6,148 nucleotides of DNA from Candidatus Bathyarchaeota archaeon (GTDB lineage Archaea; Thermoproteota; Bathyarchaeia; 40CM-2-53-6): assembly GCA_005883695.1 (NCBI GenBank), contig VBBV01000102.1, forward strand, positions 1 to 6,148. The letters are read 5' to 3'. This document shows positions 1 to 6,078 of this stretch, piece after piece. The position numbers and the translations under genes are program-made. The notes beneath the pieces were generated by a model. The model saw nothing but the letters and a program-made list of their open reading frames with translations. It made no database searches and had not been told where the DNA came from. How positions within the stretch are numbered: the first letter of the stretch is position 1; each line of letters opens with the position of its first letter.

Positions 1-42
1 GTAAACGTCGAGTCAGGGCATCTTCCGAATCCTCGGCTCTAG

Positions 43-50
43 TTTAAGAA
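43..50 (+). promoter_or_regulatory. TATA-like box of the zinc microprotein gene
   Basis: The AT-rich run TTTAAGAA lies with its centre about 26 bases before the ATG at 72. That is the usual archaeal distance from TATA box to transcription start, so the mRNA may begin at or very near the start codon (leaderless). No Shine-Dalgarno-like sequence precedes the ATG, which agrees with this. Seen: sequence and spacing. Inferred: promoter function. Confidence 0.45.
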
Positions 51-71
51 TAACCTGCACCCTCTTTACTG

Positions 72-221
72 ATGACAATAATGGCAGGATGTTCCCACCA
101 ATGGCGGGGAAGAGGCCCGATGACTCGTTGTATCAGATGTGGAAAACTCAAATCTGAGTTTAGGAAAGAGCAGCACACTCAAAAGATGATGGCTAGAGAG
201 AACTCCGAATCAGAAGAATAA
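72..221 (+). CDS. Small zinc-knuckle protein (49 aa), unknown function
   Basis: This 49-codon frame runs from ATG 72 to TAA 219-221. The protein has four potential zinc ligands: Cys7, His9, Cys20 and Cys23 (C-x-H ... C-x-x-C-G-K), followed by a charged, probably helical stretch and an acidic tail (NSESEE). The C-S-H-x-W segment plus CIRCGK resembles the single zinc ribbons common in small archaeal proteins of unknown function. Such proteins may bind RNA, DNA or a protein partner; nothing here decides which. An alternative start is ATG 120, but it would lose Cys7 and His9, so ATG 72 is preferred; the TATA-like box 26 bases upstream also supports it. It stands alone, 108 bases before the LSm gene on the same strand. 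The opposite strand carries only a short frame without recognisable features. It is recognised by motif and promoter geometry, not by a known family, so confidence is moderate. Confidence 0.55.
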   Translation: MTIMAGCSHQWRGRGPMTRCIRCGKLKSEFRKEQHTQKMMARENSESEE

Positions 222-289
222 ACCGGTCACTCGACACTATTCATTTTCGGTGCCCGATCTCCTCGGGTCCGTTCGACTTTATCCAAGAG

Positions 290-297
290 TTTTTATG
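290..297 (+). promoter_or_regulatory. TATA-like box of the LSm gene
   Basis: TTTTTATG, preceded by the purine-rich CAAGAG (a possible BRE), is centred about 26 bases before position 320. Transcription starting near there would give a leader of only about 10 bases before the TTG start at 330. That short leader would hold the weak Shine-Dalgarno-like AAGG. Function is inferred from spacing and composition only. Confidence 0.4.
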
Positions 298-329
298 CCC
301 TGCAGTGGGTCGTCCGCTCAAGGCGCCAA

Positions 330-569
330 TTGGAACCCTCAAGAAAACCGCTGAACCTACTCGTGCGAAAGTTACAGGCCGACGTATCAGTCCGACTCAA
401 GAATGACGCAGAATACAGAGGCAAAATGATCGACTGCGACAGCCACATGAACATCATCCTGGACGGAGCAAGAGAATACCGAGGAGGAGACCCATCCACG
501 AACTTCGGCAGCCTAATTGTTAGAGGAAGCAACGTCCTCTACATTTGCGTAAGCGAGCCTACGCCTTAG
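330..569 (+). CDS. LSm / Sm-like archaeal RNA-binding protein
   Basis: This is a 79-residue one-domain LSm protein. The family assembles into homoheptameric (sometimes hexameric) rings that bind U-rich RNA and take part in RNA processing and turnover in the cytoplasm. An N-terminal helix segment (residues about 5-15, KPLNLLVRKL) is followed by the Sm1 motif at about 18-50, including D37-x-H39-M40-N41 of the RNA-binding loop. The Sm2 motif is at about 59-73, with R65-G66-S-N-V. The length is typical of archaeal LSm proteins. The start is TTG at 330: it places the protein at the usual family N-terminus, and no ATG or GTG is found in frame just upstream. Many archaea carry the ribosomal protein L37e gene directly downstream of LSm; here the next gene is convergent, 11 bases away, so that arrangement is absent. 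The family assignment is firm; the particular paralogue is not. Confidence 0.93.
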   Translation: MEPSRKPLNLLVRKLQADVSVRLKNDAEYRGKMIDCDSHMNIILDGAREYRGGDPSTNFGSLIVRGSNVLYICVSEPTP

Positions 570-580
570 ACCGACTAGAG

Positions 581-1180
581 TCAGGATTTCTCGCCCGCGA
601 GCTTTGCCGTGGCAGGCGAAATCGCAGGAAGAGAATTTATCAAGTATCGAGAAACGGGTCCACCAATTAGTCCACCTGCTACCACTTGTAAAATGTCAAA
701 GGGGACCTCGTAGAGACCAGCAAGCAGTCCGAATCCTAGTCCTATCCAGTTGGTCAGAAAGTATCCCCCTACCATAACCGTGCCGGCAAGGATCCAGGAT
801 AGAGTGCGCCGACTAAAGACGGTCTGGGATTTTGCAGAAGAAGGGACACTTCTGGCGATGTATCCCGCGAGCAATCCTTCTGTTCCCTTAATGACTAGAG
901 TGAAAGGTGCAAAAGGACTCGGTATCGAGGCATCCGATAGTCCGGATCCTACGCCTCCGGCGAAGGCGCCGATCCCTGGTCCAAACGTCCAGGCGACTGT
1001 AAAGATCATGACGTCTCCAAGATCGAACTCTTGACCATTGAACGCCGAAATCGGTACAGCGGCAAATTTTGTAACGATTAACACTAGGACAGTCGATACG
1101 GCGAGGAACGCGATTCGTAGTACAATCTTCGACTGTCGGGCGCCGGTACTCGTGCCCGAAGATTGTGAGTTCAATGTCAT
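581..1180 (-). CDS. ECF-type transporter substrate-binding (S) component
   Basis: This is a 199-residue integral membrane protein. In energy-coupling-factor transporters the S component binds a vitamin or other micronutrient and docks on a shared EcfT/EcfA module, which is not in this window. Hydrophobic segments lie at about residues 19-43, 55-85 (two short helices), 92-110, 127-147 and 160-182. Signature stretches are FDLGDVMIF (52-60), GPGIGAFAGGVGSGLSD (67-83), PFTLVIKGTEGLLAGYIAR (92-110) and EVPFDILQVVAGG (158-170). They match what I know of the riboflavin-transporter-like ECF S family (PF07155 type). The Gly-rich loop followed by SD and the later KG-x-EG-x-x-x-G are characteristic. The start chosen is ATG 1180, because it overlaps the pyrG stop as ATGA (1180-1177); the longer frame from 1249 lies wholly inside pyrG. 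The polar N-terminus (residues 1-18, Ser/Thr/Gln rich) precedes the first helix. The ligand cannot be read from the sequence. Coupling to CTP synthase hints at nucleotide or vitamin metabolism, but this is inference. Confidence 0.8.
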   Translation of the reverse strand: MTLNSQSSGTSTGARQSKIVLRIAFLAVSTVLVLIVTKFAAVPISAFNGQEFDLGDVMIFTVAWTFGPGIGAFAGGVGSGLSDASIPSPFAPFTLVIKGTEGLLAGYIARSVPSSAKSQTVFSRRTLSWILAGTVMVGGYFLTNWIGLGFGLLAGLYEVPFDILQVVAGGLIGGPVSRYLINSLPAISPATAKLAGEKS

Positions 1181-2829
1181 TTTCTCGCTCGCGAAGATTG
1201 CGCAACTAGTTGTTCTGAGGTCACTTCCTGCGGTTCCGAGGCTATGCAAGCTCGAACGAATCCGAAGTAAGGTGGAGACGGGCGTCCAGGTCTGGACTTG
1301 AATTCCGCATGGAACTGTGTTGCAAAGTGGAATTTGTTAGATGGAACTTCAAGGATCTCCATCCTTCGATTAGCATCGCTTTTCCCTGAGAACTTCAACC
1401 CGTTAGATATGAGTTCCGGAATGTACTTCGGATTTACCTCGTATCGATGACGGTGTCGCTCCCAAATTTTCCCCTTCTGGTAAAGGGATGAGGCCATTGT
1501 TCCTTCGTCCACTATGATCTCATGGGCACCTAACCTCATCGTGCCACCCTTCTCTAACACACCATTTTGTTCTGGCATCAGATCAATAACAGGGTTCTTT
1601 GAAGTCGGATTGAGTTCGGAGCTTGCGGCGTCTCTAATCCCTATGTGTCTCGCATACTCGACAACGGCGAGTTGGAACCCGTAGCAAATGCCCAAGAATG
1701 GAATGTTGTGGGATCGGGAATATTCGATGGCCAGAATCTTCCCCTCTGCCCCCCTTACGCCGAATCCCCCTGGAACGAGGACTCCATCGAACCGAGAGAG
1801 TAGGCGGACCCTTTCTGGCTGTTTCTCGAAGTCGTCTGTTTCGATCCACTCCAAATTGACCTTAGCACCCGCCGCGGCTCCAGCGTCCTTGAGGGCATCA
1901 TTGACACTCACATAACAGTCGGCAAGTTCAGCATACTTCCCGCAAATTGCTATGTTTACTTGCTTGGCTTGCGTTAGATGCTCTTCAAGCATTTTCTTCC
2001 AAGAAGTCCACTGGGGCGTGTTCTCAGGCAACCTAAGACGGTGTGTGATGAATGTGCCGAGCCCTTGTTGGTCTAAGAGGAGAGGGGACTGGTAAATGCT
2101 GTCCATGTCTTGGGAAGTGAATACGGCGGACTCTTCCACGTTGCAGAATAAAGCAATCTTACGCCTCGGCTCCTGCTTAAGGGGCGCCTTGCTTCTCGCG
2201 ACGATGATGTCAGGCTGCACTCCGATTCTGCGGAGCTCTTGGACGCTATGCTGGGTGGGCTTAGTCTTCTGCTCCCCCACCACATCCAACACGGGAACGA
2301 GGGTAACGTGGACATTCAGAACATTCTCGCCGCCCTCTTCCAAGCGAAGTTGGCGTGCAGCTTCGAGATACGGCAGGGATTCGATGTCGCCGACAGTACC
2401 ACCTATTTCCACCAACACTAAGTCAACTCCTTCTTCCTTGGGAATCCTACGGAGTCTATCCTTGATCTCATCGGTTATGTGGGGGATGATCTGGACGCAC
2501 TTACCGAGAAAGTCGCCCTTGCGCTCTCTCTCGATGACGGAGAAATACACTTGTCCGGTTGTTATGTTGTGACTCCTTGGAACGTTGATGTCTAGGAACC
2601 TTTCGTACGTCCCAACGTCCATGTCTGTCTCTCCTCCATCTTCCGTGACGAAGACCTCCCCGTGGGTGTACGGGTTCATTGTTCCTGCGTCGTAATTGAG
2701 GTAAGGATCGATTTTGACGGCGGTAACTTTGAGGCCGCGTACCTGAATTATTTTTCCGATAGAAGCGGCGATAACCCCCTTGCCTATTCCGGACATTACG
2801 CCGCCCGTGACAAAGACGTACTTAGTCAA
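1177..2829 (-). CDS. pyrG: CTP synthase (glutamine-hydrolysing)
   Basis: CTP synthase (EC 6.3.4.2) makes CTP from UTP, ATP and glutamine, the last step of de novo pyrimidine nucleotide synthesis in the cytoplasm. The 550-residue length is normal. The N-terminal synthetase domain (about 1-268) has the ATP-binding loop [12 protein letters not shown] (7-18), the [13 protein letters not shown] segment (41-53), acidic Mg ligands in the region of D71 and E141, and the UTP-binding [13 protein letters not shown] (188-200). The class I glutamine amidotransferase domain (about 290-528) has the oxyanion strand VPGGFGVRG (352-360), the nucleophile Cys382 in GICYGFQ, and His507 and Glu509. The usual H-P-E is H-A-E here (Ala508). 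A short Ser/Gln/Arg-rich tail follows residue 530. The start is TTG at 2829, at the canonical N-terminus (M-x-K-Y-V/I-F-V-T-G-G) and without a clear Shine-Dalgarno. The stop TGA (1179-1177) overlaps the ATG of the transporter gene. The leader can form a stem over the start codon. Confidence 0.97.
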   Translation of the reverse strand: MTKYVFVTGGVMSGIGKGVIAASIGKIIQVRGLKVTAVKIDPYLNYDAGTMNPYTHGEVFVTEDGGETDMDVGTYERFLDINVPRSHNITTGQVYFSVIERERKGDFLGKCVQIIPHITDEIKDRLRRIPKEEGVDLVLVEIGGTVGDIESLPYLEAARQLRLEEGGENVLNVHVTLVPVLDVVGEQKTKPTQHSVQELRRIGVQPDIIVARSKAPLKQEPRRKIALFCNVEESAVFTSQDMDSIYQSPLLLDQQGLGTFITHRLRLPENTPQWTSWKKMLEEHLTQAKQVNIAICGKYAELADCYVSVNDALKDAGAAAGAKVNLEWIETDDFEKQPERVRLLSRFDGVLVPGGFGVRGAEGKILAIEYSRSHNIPFLGICYGFQLAVVEYARHIGIRDAASSELNPTSKNPVIDLMPEQNGVLEKGGTMRLGAHEIIVDEGTMASSLYQKGKIWERHRHRYEVNPKYIPELISNGLKFSGKSDANRRMEILEVPSNKFHFATQFHAEFKSRPGRPSPPYFGFVRACIASEPQEVTSEQLVAQSSRARK

Positions 2830-2890
2830 AGGGTAACAGTGAGAGCAATCACAGGTTCCTCAAAAGGTTGACGGAAAGCGGCTACCCTTT
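2828..2890 (-). promoter_or_regulatory. Possible pyrG leader stem over the TTG start
   Basis: In the pyrG leader (minus strand) AAAGGGTAGC (2890-2881) can pair with GTTACCCTTT (2837-2828). This makes a 10-bp stem with one G-U wobble around a 43-base loop. The 3' arm contains the first two bases of the TTG start codon (2829-2827), so the closed form would hide the start. Seen: the complementary arms. Inferred: any regulatory role. No known riboswitch class is recognised. Confidence 0.35.
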
Positions 2891-2920
2891 TTCGCGGGGT
2901 TCTATGCGACTAGCTCCGGA

Positions 2921-2932
2921 GAAATAGTATAT
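2921..2932 (-). promoter_or_regulatory. Candidate TATA box for pyrG
   Basis: The minus strand reads ATATACTATTTC here, the most TATA-like sequence in the 156-base gap between the monooxygenase and pyrG. Transcription would start near 2902, giving a leader of roughly 70 bases that contains both arms of the proposed stem at 2828-2890. This is based on composition and spacing only. Confidence 0.4.
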
Positions 2933-2952
2933 CCGCCTGAAAACTGGTTGTA

Positions 2953-2970
2953 AAAGGCTCAGGGGCCTTT
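2953..2970 (-). terminator. Small hairpin after the monooxygenase gene
   Basis: On the minus strand AAAGGC and GCCTTT form a perfect 6-bp stem with a 6-base loop (CCCTGA), ending in TTTT and starting 15 bases past the monooxygenase stop codon. It lies between the monooxygenase stop and the candidate pyrG promoter, where a terminator would be expected. The stem is short and the T run is weak; archaea usually terminate at U-rich tracts, so this is a modest candidate. Confidence 0.25.
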
Positions 2971-2985
2971 AACCTTTGAAAGGGT

Positions 2986-4194
2986 CTAGAGTATAAAACG
3001 GAACTTCTCTCGCATGCTGAGATGATCTGTGAGGCCGCAGGAAGCCTTCAAGGCAGCGAGCATCAACTCCTTGTTCCTGCCGGTCCGCTGAAGGATCCGT
3101 TTCCCTAGCCGGTAATAGAAACTGCTCTCTGTTGTTGTGAACCGGGCAGTTCTTTCGGCTCCGACTTGAACGAACTTGGTTTGCTTCCTTCTCTCCTTCT
3201 CGTAGCCTTTCAGCGCTTCGGCGGTGAAATCGTTCAACTCAAAGCATCTCTCGATGGTACTTGCAAGAGCCGCTGCATCCTGCAACGACAAGTTCGCTCC
3301 CTGAGCCCAAGAAGGGTCCAGCGCGTGGGCCGCATCACCGAGCAGGGCGGCCCGGTCCGCAGTCCAAGTCTTCACGTCAACTCTTCTAGCGACGGTATCT
3401 GCGACATCTCCCCAAGAACCAATGCTGTCGAGCGAGTCAGAAACATCAGGCTCGATGTTGGCAAGTCGCTTCTTGAACGACTCTAATCCTCGGGACTTGA
3501 ACTCTCTGACAATTCTGCTCGGAACGTAATAGAATATGTAAGTGGACTCTTGTGTAGGAAAGAAACCCGCCATCTCTCCAAGCGAGACATACTGCCTAGC
3601 TTCAAGTCCAAGAGAGGCCGCCCGTCTTGCGAGCATGAAGAAAAAATTTTCGCAATATTCTTTGACGCGGACAGGTATTTGGAGTGCCTGCCTGACCTTG
3701 GAGTTCCAACCATCGGCTCCGACAATGATTTTAGCCGAAAACCCAATGGGAGAACCGTCTCTCTCCGCCTTTACCAAGACCCGTTCAGACCTGTTCGGCT
3801 GTATTTCCCGAAAGAGTGTTGACTCGTAGATCATCCCATTTCTCTTCGAGAACGCGTCGCGGAGAACCAGCTCTAGCTCATCGGGGACAACCGTCAGCAA
3901 ATAGTTGTGAGGGTGGTCAAGAACAGAGTAGTCAAACGTCGCCAGTGGCTTTCCGCCTATCTCGTGCCAAGCTACGCGAGTAGTTTTGGATCCTATGCTG
4001 ACGACCTGATCTAAAAGCCCCATGTTTCCTATCGCCGTCAACCCGTTGGGCTGAAGGGTTAACCCCCTCATGGATCTTATCCCTCCGGGTCTTGCTTCTA
4101 GAATGCACGCTCTCAGTCCGTTGGATGCAAGGGCGCAGCCTGTGGCTAGGCCACCTATTCCCGCACCAACAATTAGAACGTCGCAGTCCTCCAT
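2986..4194 (-). CDS. FAD-dependent monooxygenase, PHBH/UbiH type
   Basis: This is a 402-residue group A flavoprotein monooxygenase, a family that uses NAD(P)H and O2 to hydroxylate aromatic or polyprenyl substrates. Motifs in order: the Rossmann FAD site VLIVGAGIGGLATG (6-19) closing with the acidic E33 that holds the ribose; an RGLTLQPNGL segment (43-52) near the flavin; the DG motif IIVGADGWNSKVRQAL (156-171), which serves FAD and NAD(P)H; and the GD motif AALLGDAAHALDPSWAQGANLSLQDA (282-307). A basic, helical C-terminal stretch (about 325-402) follows, with no thioredoxin-like extra domain and no obvious membrane anchor. The start is ATG 4194, which leaves the usual few residues before the FAD strand; an AT-rich CTATAG at about 4213-4218 is a possible promoter element. 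The substrate is unknown: hydroxylation of an aromatic compound or a quinone or isoprenoid precursor is possible, and geranylgeranyl-reductase-like members share the same fold. No neighbouring gene points to a pathway. Confidence 0.85.
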   Translation of the reverse strand: MEDCDVLIVGAGIGGLATGCALASNGLRACILEARPGGIRSMRGLTLQPNGLTAIGNMGLLDQVVSIGSKTTRVAWHEIGGKPLATFDYSVLDHPHNYLLTVVPDELELVLRDAFSKRNGMIYESTLFREIQPNRSERVLVKAERDGSPIGFSAKIIVGADGWNSKVRQALQIPVRVKEYCENFFFMLARRAASLGLEARQYVSLGEMAGFFPTQESTYIFYYVPSRIVREFKSRGLESFKKRLANIEPDVSDSLDSIGSWGDVADTVARRVDVKTWTADRAALLGDAAHALDPSWAQGANLSLQDAAALASTIERCFELNDFTAEALKGYEKERRKQTKFVQVGAERTARFTTTESSFYYRLGKRILQRTGRNKELMLAALKASCGLTDHLSMREKFRFIL

Positions 4195-4304
4195 CAGATC
4201 CCACGGGCCTCACTATAGCGTATTCGGACTGAGCAGATAGCTGGGCTGTAGGAGCTAAACGAACCCAACGAATATGACTCGCGGGGCAACTATTTGGAAC
4301 TGCA

Positions 4305-4982
4305 CTATGAGGTTTTTCGTTTTGCTATGCTCGCTGCGATCCAAACTCCACTAGTGAAGAGCAGAACAGTTCCGGTTAATGCCATGATGAATGCGTAGAG
4401 ACCATACACTGGCGCGCTGAAGATAGAGATTGAGTTCGCGGAGAAGAGGAGCCCGGCCCATTTTGGCAAGTTACGGCTACGCCAAATTGCAATGCCAAGA
4501 AAGACTGAACCGATAGCAAAGAGCCATGCTGACGTGGCCCCGAACAGAAAGGCGACGGGGTTAGAGATCGCGGTGGCGTCGGCGATTACCCTGACCACGC
4601 TCTTGTCACCCGCCAAGTAGAGCCGACCAGCAACCGGAGCGGCGAACGCGAAAATCCCGGCGAATGGCAACTGCAAACCGATCCCGGCAAAAGTTAGCAT
4701 CAATCCATAGATTGATGATCTACTGGTGGACCCTCTCTCCAGGATGGAGTAAAGGCCCCAAACTCCAATTACCAAGAACACCAACGAAACTATTCCAAGC
4801 AGATTTCCCAAAGCAATCGTATCAGCAGATCTGGCAAACGCCTCGGGGTCAGTCGATGGATTGATGAAAACACCCGACTGCAGGACTGAGATCACACCAA
4901 GAAGACCAGAAATGGGAAGAGAGAGAGTTGTCAGACGAATATGACTGGGGACCCGCTCAGTCATATTTCGATATGTAGCCAA
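4305..4982 (-). CDS. Six-helix membrane protein, unknown function
   Basis: This 225-residue, very hydrophobic protein has about six predicted membrane helices, at residues 17-40, 56-80, 91-116, 143-167, 173-190 and 193-218. Loops between them are short, and the C-terminus is basic (KRKTS). Between helices 1 and 2 lies a polar loop (NPSTDPEAFARSAD), and between helices 3 and 4 another (RLYLAGDKSVVRVIADA). This layout, with small Gly/Ala/Ser-rich helices, resembles bacterial and archaeal DUF4386-like membrane proteins, but I cannot assign the family with confidence. There are no transporter, protease or enzyme motifs I recognise. The longest frame opens at TTG 4982; ATG 4964 (residue 7) is an equally good start and gives 219 residues. 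Neither has a clear Shine-Dalgarno. The gene sits alone, 110 bases before the monooxygenase on the same strand; co-transcription is possible but not shown. Confidence 0.75.
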   Translation of the reverse strand: MATYRNMTERVPSHIRLTTLSLPISGLLGVISVLQSGVFINPSTDPEAFARSADTIALGNLLGIVSLVFLVIGVWGLYSILERGSTSRSSIYGLMLTFAGIGLQLPFAGIFAFAAPVAGRLYLAGDKSVVRVIADATAISNPVAFLFGATSAWLFAIGSVFLGIAIWRSRNLPKWAGLLFSANSISIFSAPVYGLYAFIMALTGTVLLFTSGVWIAASIAKRKTS

Positions 4983-5144
4983 ATCGTGGTAATCAGCTTT
5001 GGGGGCAAATCTGAATCATGTTCTTCGCCATGACCTCAACCGGTCTCTCCTCTCTGGGTGGTTCTCAGATGGGCGGTTAGTTTTCTGTTAGCTAAGAAAG
5101 AGTTCCCGTTTATCGCGAGCCACGTCGGTCGGTTTCCTCACCGC
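4983..5144. other. Intergenic region, no gene seen
   Basis: This is the gap between the frame-disrupted small gene and the six-helix membrane gene. Both strands carry only frames shorter than about 20 codons without motifs. I see no tRNA cloverleaf, repeat or clear TATA box. If the small gene at 5145-5296 is dead, the non-coding stretch extends to 5363. Confidence 0.5.
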
Positions 5145-5296
5145 TTAGGCGCAGGAAATGACTTTGGAGGAGCTAGGAATGTACATTGGATCTCCGAACT
5201 GGTCGAATACCCCTTGACTCTTTGGACCACTGAAATAATCAGTTTGACCTCGTCCCTTGTTCCGTCTTTTAGACGGTAGACGTTCCACTCTTCCAA
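5145..5296 (-). pseudogene. Small conserved-type protein interrupted by a one-base frame shift
   Basis: Two frames join into one sensible 50-residue protein. The first runs from TTG 5296 for 29 codons: residues 3-12 are EWNVYRLKDGT-like, and residues 16-28 form the strand-rich EVKLIISVVQRVK. At a GGGG run (5213-5210) the frame must move back by one base. The continuing frame then gives VFDQFGDPMYIPSSSKVISCA up to TAA 5147-5145. A pattern of W-N-x-Y-x-L-x-DGT, a beta-strand, then a (Y/F)D-x-x-G-x-P-x-Y turn and Ser-rich end is what I recall from small uncharacterised archaeal proteins; this is recall, not a search. Unshifted, the frame runs on to TGA 5140-5138 with a Pro-rich tail that looks unrelated at first (it ends SFPAPKR). 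The start is uncertain: GTG 5311 is in frame upstream, and a GGTGA sits 11 bases before the TTG. Causes could be a real mutation, a sequencing or assembly error in the G run, or -1 slippage on G-GGG. The function is unknown. Confidence 0.55.
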
Positions 5297-5363
5297 AAGG
5301 CTAACGCTCACCGCATACTCACGAAATCGTATAGCAAGACCGATGGAGGAAAGCTTTGGGACC

Positions 5364-6065
5364 CTATGCGCGCTGAACAAGAGGTCTTGCCTTGGCGGCA
5401 AGAGTTCCGCGTTCAGGAAGTTTCAAACCAGCCTTCTGCCAGTCATCAAGAAAACGTTTCAGACCAATGTCAGTGAGTGGATGCTTCACCATCTTTTCGA
5501 GGACATCTGGCGGCATCGTCGCCACATGAGCTCCTAGCTTTGCAGCATCAACCACGTGAACAGGGTGGCGGATACTTGCCACTAGGACCTGGGTTTCGAT
5601 CTCGTAGTTTCGGTAAATCTGCAGTGTATCTTCAATCACCTTCATTCCTTCATGTCCCGCGTCGTCCAAGCGGCCTATGAACGGGCTAACGTACGTGGCT
5701 CCTGCCTTTGCGGCAAGCAGGGCTTGATTGGGTGAGAAAACGAGGGTGACGTTTGTGTTGATTCCTTCTTTGCTGAGCGTCTTGACTGCCACCAAGCCCG
5801 CACTCGTCATCGGGCACTTGACAACCACGTTCGGGCTTAGAGATGCCAAGTTGTGAGCCTCGTGCAACATTCCCTCGGTGTTTTGGCTCACGACCTCAAG
5901 GTTTACCGGACCCTGCACGATTTGGAGAATTTCGGATACAAGCTCCAGAAAGTCTCTGTTCTCCTTTGCAATGAGTGTTGGATTGGTGGTGATGCCGTCA
6001 AGCACTCCCATGTCCGCGAAGGTTTTGATCGAAGAGACGTTGGCCGTATCAAGGAATATCTTCAA
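5364..6065 (-). CDS. tal: Transaldolase, short TalC/MipB type
   Basis: Transaldolase (EC 2.2.1.2) moves a dihydroxyacetone unit between sugar phosphates in the non-oxidative pentose phosphate pathway, in the cytoplasm. The 233-residue (beta/alpha)8 barrel is slightly longer than the usual 215-225 of this short family, because of a C-terminal tail (about 218-233). Visible elements are FLDTANV with D6 (4-10), the ITTNPTLIAKE loop (25-35), the Schiff-base Lys83 in VVKCPMT, TNVTLVFSPNQALLAAKAGATYVSPFIGRLDD (104-135) and VLVASIRHP (160-168). Glu57 (in NLEVVS) and Phe129 (in SPFIGR) occupy positions where fructose-6-phosphate aldolases carry Gln and Tyr, which favours true transaldolase activity. 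The start is TTG 6065, preceded by GGTGA with a 7-base spacer; this GGTGA overlaps the transketolase stop codon. The 7-base gap to transketolase implies one transcript and linked function. Confidence 0.95.
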   Translation of the reverse strand: MKIFLDTANVSSIKTFADMGVLDGITTNPTLIAKENRDFLELVSEILQIVQGPVNLEVVSQNTEGMLHEAHNLASLSPNVVVKCPMTSAGLVAVKTLSKEGINTNVTLVFSPNQALLAAKAGATYVSPFIGRLDDAGHEGMKVIEDTLQIYRNYEIETQVLVASIRHPVHVVDAAKLGAHVATMPPDVLEKMVKHPLTDIGLKRFLDDWQKAGLKLPERGTLAAKARPLVQRA

Positions 6066-6078
6066 AATTGGGTCACCT
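6066..6078 (-). promoter_or_regulatory. Shine-Dalgarno overlapping the transketolase stop
   Basis: On the minus strand AGGTGA lies 7 bases before the TTG start of transaldolase, and its TGA is the transketolase stop codon. This fixes TTG 6065 as the start and implies that ribosomes finishing transketolase can restart on transaldolase. Confidence 0.6.

Noticed and set aside
293..532. Minus-strand 79-codon frame opposite LSm
   Set aside because: The plus strand encodes complete Sm1 and Sm2 motifs; the opposite frame shows nothing recognisable.
888..1205. Minus-strand 105-codon Arg-rich frame overlapping the transporter gene
   Set aside because: It is out of frame with the S component, whose membrane helices and family motifs explain the region; the Arg-rich content is a frame artefact.
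1181..1249. Upstream extension of the S component to a start at 1249
   Set aside because: It would lie entirely inside pyrG; the ATGA overlap at 1177-1180 gives a standard coupled start and a normal-length protein.
2096..2572. Plus-strand 158-codon open frame inside pyrG
   Set aside because: It is antisense to the conserved synthetase domain of CTP synthase, has low-complexity Ser/Thr/Arg-rich content and no motif; it is a shadow of the real gene.
2971..2985. Imperfect palindrome AACCTTTGAAAGGGT next to the monooxygenase stop
   Set aside because: The arms meet with a one-base centre and cannot form a good hairpin; as an operator it is unsupported by any second copy.
4268..4946. 12-base direct repeat ACGAATATGACT at 4268-4279 and 4935-4946 around the six-helix gene
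   Set aside because: About one 12-base match is expected by chance in a window of this size; there are no transposase, inverted ends or further copies, and the second copy lies within the coding sequence.
5058..5279. Plus-strand 73-codon frame opposite the frame-disrupted small gene
   Set aside because: No motif and no promoter signal; the minus strand gives a more coherent protein once the frames are joined.
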